64,000 nucleotides of DNA, taken from assembly GCF_000208865.1 (NCBI RefSeq), contig NC_018389.1, forward strand, positions 1,054,001 to 1,118,000, given 5' to 3'. Every line of letters starts with the position of its first letter. Positions within the stretch are counted from its first letter, which is position 1. The position numbers and the translations under genes are program-made. The stretch is from Neospora caninum Liverpool (Eukaryota; Apicomplexa; Conoidasida; Eucoccidiorida; Sarcocystidae). Below are positions 11,891-23,018 of this stretch, one piece after another. The notes beneath the pieces are model-generated. The model was not told the DNA's origin. It ran no database searches and saw only the letters and a program-made list of their open reading frames with translations.

Positions 11891-13928
11891 TTTGTATATA
11901 TATTTGTATATATCTGGATAGGCATGTACCTCCATGTAGAAATATCTATGCGTGGGTATCTGGTCTCATGCATGTGCATATACATATATATACGTATACA
12001 TATATTTATAGTCTCTGCCTGTCAGTTTCTCTCGTTTTCCTTTTTCCTACCTTAGTTGTGCGTGTTTAGGGGCCTTTCGGGGGGAACGGGGACGCGCGGA
12101 GAGCAAAAACGCGCGTTTTTCGGTTTTTCTCTTTTCGAGTCCCGGATGAAGCGGGAGACGCCCACCACAGGTGTTTGTCACGCTGTCCACGCGAGGTCGA
12201 GTTTCCCCCTGTTTCGCTCTCCCAGGCATGCTCGAGGAGGAGGGCCTTGCGCAGCTGTCGGTGACCACCGCGGTCGACCTCATCGGCGACTTCCTCCACG
12301 ACGCAGGCGTTTCGAAAAACGAACAGGAGGCACGGGTATGTCCAAAAAGAGACAGCTCACGTCGAACAGAGACATGGGAGCGAGTGCGAGAAGAGACGCA
12401 CGCGAGCCGGGGTGAAGCAGAGACACAGACAGGTCGACTCACGTCGGACCTCCATTTGTCTCGGCCCAGGAGACTAAAGAAGGGGCGAGAGCGCCGGCGG
12501 CGCAGACCGTTCACGGTGTACAGACATCTGGGCACCGAGAAAAAAAGAACGCCGCCGCAGAAAACGCAGGGCGCGCGGGAGAGGCGGTTGTGCCGGAGCT
12601 GCTCGGCAGCCCTTTGGCAGGTGTTTCGTGGAAGAAGGGCGATTCCGAGACGTCGAGTGAGAAGATGATGGACAGACAGGGACGGACAGGACGTGTGGAT
12701 TCACGGAAGCTGGCTTTTCGGACCACGACAAGAAATGCGGGAGAGCATCTTTCTGCCTGTCTCGTTTCCCACGCCCCGCGTGCTTGTTGATGCGCTTTTT
12801 CACCCCTTCTTCCCGTTGGTCTCATCTCCTCTTTCTCTCCTCCTCTCCTTCGCTCTACCGCCGTTGCCCTATCTCCTTCCTCTTTCTCCCTCTGTGTCGT
12901 TGGGTCTTTCTCCTCGTTTCTGTGTTTTGCCGGGAGCGCCTGCGCGAGGCGTCTTTGCCTACGCTTCGAGCAGCCACGGGAAGCGTCGCTTTCTCTGCCT
13001 TCTCTTCACTTTTCCTTTTGCCTGCCGCTCCCGTTCAGGCGGTCTGCGAGAAGCTGCTGAGTCTGCTGCGAAAGGACGCGCCTGGCGGCAAAGACGCGGG
13101 AGACCCGAACGAAAAGCAGCACGGCAACTCGGCAGGAGACGACGCTTTAGACGGCGCCAAGCGCACAGATGGAGACGGTGAGGCTCCAGAGAAACCGACG
13201 CACGCCTCGCGCGCTCTCCGCCGCAAACGCTCCTTCGTCTCGCGCTCTCTTCCCTTCTCTCTGCACTGTTGGATCCCAGCCTGTCTCCTTTTTTTTGAGA
13301 ATCGTCTCTCTCTGCCCGTCCAGAGCTTATTCCTGCTTCCCCTGCGTTTCCTGAATGTGTGCGTGTATGTGCGTGTGCATGCGTGCGTCGTTTTGTGTAT
13401 GCCTCTGCGTTGATGTGGGTGCATGCGTGCACTGGGTCTGTTCTGCAGGCTCTCTGTCGAAGCCTCGGGACTTTGCGATGCCGATGAAACTCGGCGACAT
13501 GGCGGGCGGTCTCGGCGTCCGTTCGTTTGACGATCCGTTCCTCGGTCTCCAACAGAGCTCGGCGAAGGTGAACTACAACGCGCCGGTCCTCTACGGCACA
13601 GACCCCGAAGGCGCTGCAGCCGCTGCAGCCGCTGCGCAGCAGCAGCAGTGCATGCAGCAGCAGCGCGAACGCCACCTGCGGCAGTTGAAGGAGTGGGAGA
13701 AGAACAAACCTCCGCTCCCGCCTCCCAAAAGAAAGCACGGAGACAAACAACTGAAGAAAATGGGTGAGGGAAACAGGCTCGCGAGAACCTCGCGCTCGGA
13801 GGCAACACGGGTACAGATCGAGGCTTCGGTCGCTGGCCATCTCTACAGACAGAAAGCGGCAGCCTTACACACACACACACACTCCCCTGCACATGAGGAC
13901 AGCCACACTTACAGACACGTCTGCATGC

Positions 13929-13979
<51 letters not shown>

Positions 13980-16900
13980 CGGGCATGGCTTACGACAGGC
14001 TCACTACGTACACAGTCACAGCGAGACGTAGGTCCTTTCGGAGGGGTCGCAACGCGGGGAGTAGCTGGAGAGAGGGGAGTAGAAGTTTCGACCGGCGCTC
14101 TCCCTGTAGGATTTCTCTTTCCACGGAACGGCTGACCATGCCTGCAGGAGAGGGCATCCTCGTCGACAGCTTCTCCATCGCCGTCGCAGGCCGAGAATTG
14201 CTGATCGACGCCCAGCTGAAACTTGTGAAGGGACGACGCTACGGGCTTGTGGGCAGGTCAGTGCGACTCGCCCCGACTTTTGGTGCACCGCTTTCGCCTG
14301 GTTTTAGCCAGACCCAGCGGCTACCCGGAGTGCGTGAAACGCGGTGTGCGCATTCTGATCTAACTGTCCCTCCTAGAAGCCTCTCCGCATCTTCGGATCT
14401 TCAGCTGTTTCTCGCTTTCGCTCTGTCTCCACGAGGTATTCGTGTAGGTCGCGCAGGATGTCGGGCCGTGTGTTGGCTGTCTGTGGACTTGCCTATGGAG
14501 CGACTCGTCTTCAATGGAGCCGAGTGCCGCCGCGCAAGTGCTGGCTGTTGCTTGGACGCGTAGACTTGCCGATTTGTCTTCGTAACTGCCTGTCTTTTCA
14601 TCCGTCTGTCGTGAATCTAGCCGTCTGCGGCTGCGCTGCGGAGTGGTCTCTGCGCCGCATGCATCCCAGGTGCTTTCGTGCTGCCGGCACGGCACATGTT
14701 CGCGTTTTCACACCGGGGGCGCCTTCCTGACTCCTTGCGCCCCGAGAAACGCGTACGGTGTTCCCTTTCCCAGAGCAACCCTTTCGCCGAATTTCTTCGT
14801 TTTCCCTTTTCCTCAGAACTGTCCCAAGTTCGTCCCTAGATGGCACAGAGGCTCACGTATCCATTTCCCGGATTTCGCGGTCCTTCTCCGCTCTGTGCAT
14901 GCGGTCAGGGGTATGGACTGGCTCGGCATTCCTTCTCACGTCTCGGTCGACTCGTGTCAGGCTCGAGATGCGTTTTGCTTTGCGTCAAATTTTGCGGCTC
15001 GCAGAAATGGTATCGGGAAGAGTACACTGCTCTCGGCGCTGGCTCGCCAAGAAATCCACGGCGTCGATCCAGATATAGCGATCGGGATGGTGGAGCAAGG
15101 TGAGCGCAAACGCGAAAGCTGAAGAAGATCACAGCCGTGTTTTCTGGAGCTTCTTGCACCCGGCGCCTCTCTCTCTGCGTTTTCCAACGCACTATATGAA
15201 GCGCTGCCGTCGAGGCTGGGCTTCCCGGCGGCCTTGGCTCTGTCTCTTCCTCTTCACAGCCCTTGTGTCCGTCTCGCTTTTGGGCGTGCCTGGAACGCCT
15301 CCTGTGATTCGATTTTGCCTTTGCTCTCTTCCGCTTCAACGACCTGTAGTTCTGCTCCACGACGCGCCCGGAGAAGACGCATCGCATCTTCTAATTCTAC
15401 ATGTTCTTCCACGTGTTCTTCTCCCACATCGTCTTGGCTCGCCGCCTTTCCCCCTTTTCGTCTTCTCCGCTCTGTCCTTCTCTTCTGTTTCGTCTTCCCC
15501 TTCTTCTCTTGGTGCTTCACACGTGGTTTTTTCACCTTTTTCCTGCGTTTGCCCTCAGAGCACCTCTGGGGGTCTGAGACCGTGCTGGACGCGGTGCTGG
15601 CAGTCGACGAAGATCGCCTGCGCCTGCTGGAGGAGGAGGAAGTGCTGCTGAAGCAAGAAGATCAAGTGAGAGAAGGATGACTTGCCGTGTCCCTCGGCCT
15701 ATTTCTGCCCAGGGGGGGATCACAGGAGACACCACAAAGGAGAAATCCAGTTTGTTTGCTGCCGTCGGTGCGTCTCCCCTGAATTTTAGGGCCGAGGGAT
15801 TGCGGGAGGCAGGGAGAGGCACGCCGCTGTCAACGCCCATTGCAGATTGTTTTCGACCGTGAGGTCCTGTCTAGGCGACATAGTGTCGTCTTTGTGAGGA
15901 GTGGTTTCTATTTCCTCACATACTTCAGCAACGAAACTCTTTTCTTTTTTGCGAGAAGATGTGGGGACGTATGGTCGATGAGGCGACAGCGAGAGCCTGT
16001 CTGTGTGTCGCTGCGGCTGTAACGGTCTCCACAGGAAGTGTCTGCTGGAAGAAGCATCCCTTTTGGTGCTTTCGAAAGCGCGCTCTCTTCCTGCTTGTAA
16101 ACGCGTCACCTTCCAAACTGTTCTGCGTGCTGAGTTTCATTTGCGTGTCGCCTGCATGCAGTCGGATAAGGTCGGCCGACGCCTCGGAGTGATCTACGAG
16201 AGACTCCAAGAGATCGATGCAGCGAACGCAGAGAAGACGGCGGCGACGATTCTGCGGGGTCTCGGCTTCACAGAGAGCATGCAAGTAAGCGTCGCAGAGA
16301 ACCAGGCAGAAAGCAGGAAAGCCAGGCGGCTTCTGGCCTGCCGTTTCTCCCGGAGGCTCCTTTGTTCTCTCTGTTTATCCCTTCTTTCCGCGGTTTCCGC
16401 CGCGACGAGTCTCTATCATACATGAAGTAGCCTGTCACCCGTGTCGAACGGCAACGCGCAGTTTCGGCCATCCGTCTCTCGTACAACTCCTTGGCCGGCA
16501 TCACCTCGCCCCCCACTTGTCTCCACCCCCTTGTGGAGGGATGGGCGCAGCTCGGCACATCCTTCGAGTCCACACCTGTCCAACTGCGTTTTCGCTCTGT
16601 GCTGCAGCACATGAGAGTGACGGCGCTCTCAGGAGGCTGGCGCATGCGCGTGCTCCTCGCGCGCTGTCTGTTCAGCAACCCGGACGTGCTTTTGCTCGAT
16701 GAGCCGACGAACCACTTGGACTTGGAAGCGGTCCAGTGGCTGACGAACTATCTGTCCGTTAACGAGGGACCCGCTGGCGACGCACAAACGATGCGGTGCG
16801 GCAAAGACAAAATCGTCATTGTCGTTTCGCACGCACGCGAATTTCTCAACGACGTAAGGAAGCGAAAAAAGACCAAATGCGTCCTCAGAAGAACTCGCCG

Positions 16901-17521
16901 GACGCTAGGTTCTGACGCGCGAAACAGCCACACCGAACGCCCAGTCCTTCTCAGCTTTCTCTTCCTTCGCTCTCGGTGTTTCTGCTTCCTCCCCGTTCTT
17001 CGCTCGATGCTGCCTCTAGGGTCCTTCAGTGGGATTTACACCGCTCTCTCCCGCCCGCTCCGCTGGTTTTGCTTTCTCTCGTGGCTTCTTGGCGTTTTTT
17101 CTCCCTTCTCGTGTGGCCGCGGGGGTGCGTCCCTGTTCTCGAAACGGTTCCCTTACGTCAGCTCCAACACGGGATTCTCTGCCTGGCTCTCCTCGCGCGG
17201 GTGCATGCGTCTCAGGTGTGCACAGACATGATTCACTTCACGAACCAAAGCCTGACTTACTACAAGGGTGACTTCGACACCTTTGAGTCGGTACGAGCCG
17301 CGCAACTCCTTCAGCAGCAGCGACAGGCCGAGGCGCAACAAGCGAAAATCAAGCACGTACAATCCTTCATCGACAAATTCCGATACAATGCCAAACGGTC
17401 AGCCTCTTCACCGCATGCATCTGAATATACACATACAAAAGGAGTAACGAGATATATGCGTCCAGAGACAATAGAGCGGTGCAGGCTTTAATTGCCTTCA
17501 CTTCCACCCAGACTGGAAACC

Positions 17522-17556
<35 letters not shown>

Positions 17557-18429
17557 TATTTTATATATATTTTGTATATGCGTATAGCCTGCGTAGCACT
17601 GAGGACGCCGAGTGTATCCGTGTATACTGCATTCCGCGGAACGGCAGGTGGTTCTGTGAGGTTGCGCTGGTAACGGGGAGGAGCCTTTTGATTGCTGGAT
17701 GCGAACGTTGTCTCCTGTCGCGTTTGGCGCAGACGCGTTCGGCGAGCTGTTTGCTTGGTGCGGTTGTCGGATTTCGCGTCAGGGGGGCTGTTTGCTGCGT
17801 GTGGGTGTGTGCGGCCGCGCGGGGTGTCTGCAGCGCGTCTTTGGTTCAGAGTCGCATCAAACTGCTGAGCAAGTTGCCGATGCTGGACATGGTGGCGGAA
17901 GATCCTTCTCTCCACTTTAACTTCAAAGAGCCCGAGGTATTGGCAGCGCCCTTGCTCCAGGCCGAGGAAGTCACGTTCAGTTACGCGCCTCGGAAGGCCG
18001 ACGGCGACGAGGCTGCGCAGGACGCAAAGGCAGACGGCCAGGAGACTCCCGACGCAGCCTCCGGCGAGCACGCGGAACAGAACACTCAGAAGAAGGAGGG
18101 AGGAAAACTGATCGTTCGCGGCCTCAATCTCAACGTCGACATGGACTCCCGAATTGCGGTACGCAGCCACCCAGCGAGACACAGCGAGCGAAAGGGTCCC
18201 CCCTGCTGGACCATCCTCATCCGGCGTCTTCTAGCGAACGCGCGAACGTGTTCACCAGGACGTCTGCTCTGCCCATGCGCATGCAAAATGCCTTCTGGTG
18301 TGCCTCACGCCGTTGGACCTAGATGGACACACCGTCCTCTTGAGGCGCATGCAATTATGTGGAGCTCTGCTCCCTCATTGCTATCCGGGAGTACTTGCAT
18401 GTACATTTACATATACATACATACATACA

Positions 18430-18461
<32 letters not shown>

Positions 18462-18923
18462 CATACATACATATATATGCGCCAATATCAATCTACCGGT
18501 ATTTGTAGAGATAGATGCAAAGATGGCTGAATCCGTGGCTTTGTCTGGCGGTGTCTCCGACCCGGCACCTGGAGGACTCGTGAAGACACGTGAGCGAGGG
18601 AGCCGCAGTGACGTCGGCGCAGCAGTGTGTCTTCTCTTTCGGGTGTGTCTGTACAGCTGTGTGGTGTGAACGGAAGCGGGAAAAGTACCATTTTGAAGCT
18701 TCTCGTTGGCTCAGAGCAGCCCACAAAGGGAATGGTGCACCGGAACGGCAAGCTGAGAATCGGGTACTTCACCCAGCAGCACGTGGACCAACTCGACCTG
18801 ACTCTCAACGCCGTACAGTCCCTGCAAATGAGGTAGGAGGAGCATCCAAGCAGAAAGAACGTGCACGGTGACAATCCGTCTACTCAAGTGGTAACAGTCT
18901 GTTTGCGCACAGAGACCTACGCC

Positions 18924-18962
<39 letters not shown>

Positions 18963-19886
18963 GGCATGTATGCATGTGTCAATATATATATATATATATA
19001 TATGTCTTCGTATATAGATGCGCGTGTCTGTGGTTAAGTCGGTGTGGATGGGCACGAGCCCAGAGACGTCGCGGTCACTGGACACAGTTTAGAATGTGAA
19101 GAGGAAAGGGAGAGAAACTTCCTTAGACATGACGGGGACGAACAGGAACGCATTCCTACACGCATGTGTTTTGCGCTATCGAGAGGGAGAGCTGCCGACG
19201 ACAACACAGGGCAGGAGAAAGATGGCTCGAAGGTTAAATGTCTTTCCATGTGGCGGGCGATACACGTGGACGCAAAGCTGATTCGAGCAGCAGATTCGAG
19301 AGGGGTAGAGAGGTGCGGAGATATACAGAGACGTAGATTAACAGGGGGTAAGGGCGTCGACGGGAGACGAGGTTGTGTCAACAGACACCTTGATGCTGCA
19401 GAGAGACGGCCCGACTGCTGTAGTTTTTTTCCTTTTCGTTTCTTCGCCTTTGCGTTTCCATTTACATTTGGTGGCGCTTCCCTGGGCGTTTGCCCGAAAC
19501 CTGACGCTTTCAGATATCCGGAAGCAGGCCTCAAGGACGAAGCCGCGCGAACGTACCTGGGCCAGTTCGGCATCAGCGGTCTATTGGCGCTCGAGCCTTT
19601 GTACATTCTCTCCGGAGGTCAAAAAAGTCGTGTTGCCATCGCTCTCATGGCGTTCAACAACCCCCACATTTTGGTACGTGTTACGGCAGGTCGATACGTC
19701 GATATGCACAGGCGTACAAGGTTGTAGGTAATCCATTCGTTTCTTATGGATCGTGCGGACATGCATGCACTGGGCCACATCCATATCTTTCCATATTCTT
19801 TTCACCAAGTTAACGAGCTGCGTTGCCATCGCGCTCCTACATCACCTAAATTGTCGTCCTAGTCACGGAGAGATATCTCTTTCATA

Positions 19887-19922
<36 letters not shown>

Positions 19923-20583
19923 GGTATATTTAGGTACATGCCTGAATAGTGTTTGTTTTCTTTTTGTCAGATTCTCGATGAGCCGACGAACCATCTCGAT
20001 CTGGATGCTGTCCAAGTAAGCAAAACACGTACCGAGAGACAGGGAAGAAGCCACGGCAGCTGGGCGCAGCGGCGAATTGCTCCCCCGGCGCCGTGCCTCA
20101 GCCTGCGTTGCCGTATTCTATTCCTGTGTATGGATGCATCCCAATCCCTCAAAGAAATATATCCACATGCATATCTGTGTGGACACAAGCTCACAGCCAT
20201 CTCTATAAATGCACATTTATTTGTAGGTCACTGGACCGCGCGTTTCCATAGGTAGCGCTGCAGAGGAACAGGAAGGTTTGAGAGGCGCTACGTGCTCGTT
20301 GGCGTGACCGGCGACTGGCCGTGTGGTTCGTGGTTTTCTCTCAGAGTTTTTCGCGATCTTCTTTTGCGCGCTGCAGGCCCTGATTGCGGCGCTGAACAAC
20401 TTCAAAGGCGGCGTTCTCCTGGTTAGCCACGACAGCCACCTTCTCTCGTGCGTCGTCGAAGAAATTTTCTACATGGACGAACAGGCTCACAAGTTGCAAA
20501 AGTACCACGGCGACTTCTTGAAATATCGCAAGGAGCTCTTGAAGCGGGCAAAGGCAGCAGCCGCTGCCCAAGCGAACCACTGA
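11693..20583 (+). CDS. ABCF3: ABC-F ATPase, ABCF3/GCN20 type, 808 aa, 15 exons
   Basis: A soluble twin-ATPase of the ABC-F class; yeast GCN20 works with GCN1 in amino-acid-starvation signalling on ribosomes. Inferred exons: 11693-11780, 12226-12335, 13039-13177, 13449-13763, 14148-14256, 15005-15099, 15559-15665, 16162-16284, 16608-16853, 17216-17397, 17834-18158, 18657-18832, 19514-19673, 19971-20015, 20377-20583; phases are continuous. The N-terminal helical region (residues 1-110) resembles ABCF3 rather than ABCF1/2. Cassette 1 has GRNGIGKST, LSGGWRMRV and VLLLDEPTNHLDLEAV. The ABC-F linker shows NAKRASLVQSRIK. Cassette 2 has GVNGSGKST, LSGGQKSRVAIA and ILILDEPTNHLDLDAV. Both Walker A, signature and Walker B sets look intact. 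There are no TM helices. An Ala/Gln run sits in exon 4, and an acidic insert in exon 11 lengthens the protein beyond the about 710 aa of animal ABCF3. Confidence 0.93.
11860..11913. repeat. (TA)n microsatellite in ABCF3 intron 1
   Basis: TA-rich run with TTTG interruptions, just after exon 1. Confidence 0.9.
13933..13973. repeat. (TA)n microsatellite in ABCF3 intron 4
   Basis: Uninterrupted TA run of about 40 nt. Confidence 0.95.
17521..17580. repeat. (TA)n microsatellite in ABCF3 intron 10
   Basis: Imperfect TA run with single-base interruptions. Confidence 0.9.
18411..18479. repeat. (CATA)n tetranucleotide repeat in ABCF3 intron 11
   Basis: A nearly perfect ACAT/CATA array of about 65 nt that fades into TA repeats. 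Confidence 0.95.
18927..19003. repeat. Two (TA)n tracts in ABCF3 intron 12
   Basis: Runs near 18927-18959 and 18981-19003, separated by a short TGCATG-containing spacer. Confidence 0.93.
19891..19919. repeat. (TA)n microsatellite in ABCF3 intron 13
   Basis: TA run of about 28 nt upstream of exon 14. Confidence 0.93.
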
Positions 20584-21660
20584 CGCTGGGAAGGGAACCA
20601 AGGGGCGGGTTTTTGCGGTGGACCGCAAATCCAGGTGTCCCCCTGGTAGACATTTAGAGATGAAGGAGAGCGCGGCACGCAGGGAGTCGGCTCGTTTTGC
20701 TTTGCGACAAGAGGAGAGTGGTTCTTGCGCGTGGTTCGAATGGCCATCGGTGGGGATCGTCTTTCCGCAGGCTCGGGAGCCTGTATACAGACACCTGTCG
20801 GCCCCGGTCAGAGCCTATCCGTACCTTTAAACAAGCATGTGGCTACATGCGCGCTCATGCACGTGTCCATCGCGACACCCTGGACGGTTCGTCTACGTAA
20901 GGGGGGCGGAAAGCTCCGGCAGTCTCGGTTTTTTTTCCTTTTCTGCAACTGTCGCCACGCTGCGAGGCTCTCCTCTCAACGCCCAGTCGAGTCTTCTCCA
21001 CGTCTGCGGCCCGTTACCTCGCACCACCGAACTTCCACTGGCTCGAAACCATCAGGAATCTCACGCTTGCGTTCGAATCTGCTCGCCACACCAACCAGCG
21101 AAACGGAGTCACAAGTTTATAAAATAAGGAATTGCAAAGGCACAGTCACACCGCTCGTCCCGTAACAAAAAGACATAACGGTCGTATGTCGGTTGCTGGG
21201 AACACCAAACCTAGTATTTAGGCCCCCTGCCTCCCTCGGATCTGCACGACCGTGGGGCTGCGCTCCCTGTACATGCCAGCGGTCATAAAGACAGAAGCGA
21301 ACATGTGCGAATCTTCAATTGCAAAGTGCCCTGCAAACCTGTCCAGTGGGCTTTACCTCCAGAGAGTGCGTCCACCGTATATACACGTGCGCTTATCTAA
21401 TTGATTTACAGGTATATATCTATGTATCTGGAAGGGTTTATGGGTCCACGTGCATGCATCCGGAAAGCCAACTGGGTTGAGAGAGAGTGATCCGCAATCT
21501 TTCCCCGTTACCGTAGAGGGGACTCAAGTAAGTATGTTTTTAAGCATTTCAACGAGAGAGGGTTTTGACGCGTATTTTTTGCTGAAACGAAACCAAGAGA
21601 TAGACCGTTGATACGCAACAGCTCTGTGGCACACAAGCGTCCCCTTTTGAGAAGGGCGTG

Positions 21661-21661
21661 C

Positions 21662-21701
<40 letters not shown>

Positions 21702-21702
21702 G
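21661..21702. repeat. Composite (CT)n(TA)n microsatellite
   Basis: A CT dinucleotide run passes directly into a TA run. Confidence 0.95.
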
Positions 21703-21871
21703 TACAGCTGCTTTTGCTCCACATATCCACACACCTGTGGTTATGCGCAGGTCCACACGTGTATGCAGCTGTCACCCCTGGCCGCCGTACGAGACCAACG
21801 TCCGTTGGACGAAGCGGGGACCAGTTCCCACGTAGGCGTTGCTGGGCGCGGGGGAAATCTGTACTTCCTGG

Positions 21872-21886
21872 CCCCCCCCCCCCCCC
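21872..21886. repeat. Poly-C tract
   Basis: Run of about 15 C, intergenic; its length is prone to sequencing and slippage error. Confidence 0.95.
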
Positions 21887-23018
21887 TCTAAAGGGCCATA
21901 TGAGTATGCGCGAGCAGGTACAATTATTTATCTCCGTGTAGATTCTCTGCTCTGCATGGGTCTGACAGTATAGCGAGCCGGTCTAGGGCAGGCGCTGTGG
22001 CCATCGGTTTCTCGAGGCACAGTTCAACCTAATGGAGCCCGGGGGGTGAAAGGAGAAGGAGAGAGTTGGGTGTCTCCGTACCGTCTTATTCTCCGCCTTT
22101 AACTGGGAGAAAAATCCCGTATTTTGGGTCCCAGCCTGAGTGTCCTAAACTCCTTTAGGAAAAGGAAGAGGAAAAACAGACGGATGCCGGTGAAGTCGCC
22201 AGTCCGTGTGCCTTGCTCTTTTCCCGTTCTCTGCGTTCCGCATGCAGTTCCTTCGTCAAGCGCTTTTCGTGATGCCGGCTCTTTTTTTCAGGAAAACCGG
22301 GTGGCTTCTCTGTGCGCCCGAGTCTCGCTATTCTCGTCTGACTGCGGGTTGTCAAGAAGGCGCTTAAATTCCACTTACCGGCGATCTTGGTCTTGATTCG
22401 TGGTTCCTCTGGAAGTCCGCGTCTCGCGTGAGTGGTTCCTCCCCGCCCCTCATCTTCCGTCTCTCTCCTTGAGAACGAACGACCTTTTTCGCCGCGCAAA
22501 ACCAGAAAAACGTTTTGATTTTGAGGCAAGCAGAAATCGCATGCTCTTTAGGGCCACAAAGTCGACTTCTCAATTTGCTTCAGCGTGCGAGATTTGCTTT
22601 TCTCGCCCCATTTTTCTCGGCAAAAATCGAGTAAGCGCAGAAGCCAGCTGTCTGCCCACAAAGGTCTGGTTTTCCCCCTGTTCCCCAAAGAATCGAACCG
22701 TCGACCATTTCTTCTACATTTGAAGAGAGACCGACCGTTTTCCCCTCCCTTTTCCCGTGTATTTTTCCCATCGGCTATCTTTTTTCAGCCCGGCTCTCGT
22801 CTCCCTGGCAGCCAAAGGCCGTTCGTCGTGGTTCCGCTACACCGTTCGGAAGAGACGCGGTTTTCTTGCGCTCGTTGTTAGTCCCTACGGCGCACGCACG
22901 CTCGACACAAGCAGGCAACGACCTCGTCTTTCTCCCTTCTCTTTCTACGGCATTGTTACAAACATTTTTCATGAACCAAGCCACTGTGGCCGGCGTCTGT
23001 ACACTCGGTTTTCCCAAT

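Larger units (their letters stand above)
20584..23018. other. Intergenic region ABCF3 to eIF6
   Basis: About 2.4 kb between two genes on the same strand, presumably the ABCF3 3' UTR followed by the eIF6 promoter and 5' UTR. It holds a CT-to-TA composite microsatellite and a poly-C tract. The stretch 22400-23000 is TTTTC- and CCCC-rich, as expected of a leader. No family motif was seen in any frame. Confidence 0.4.
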
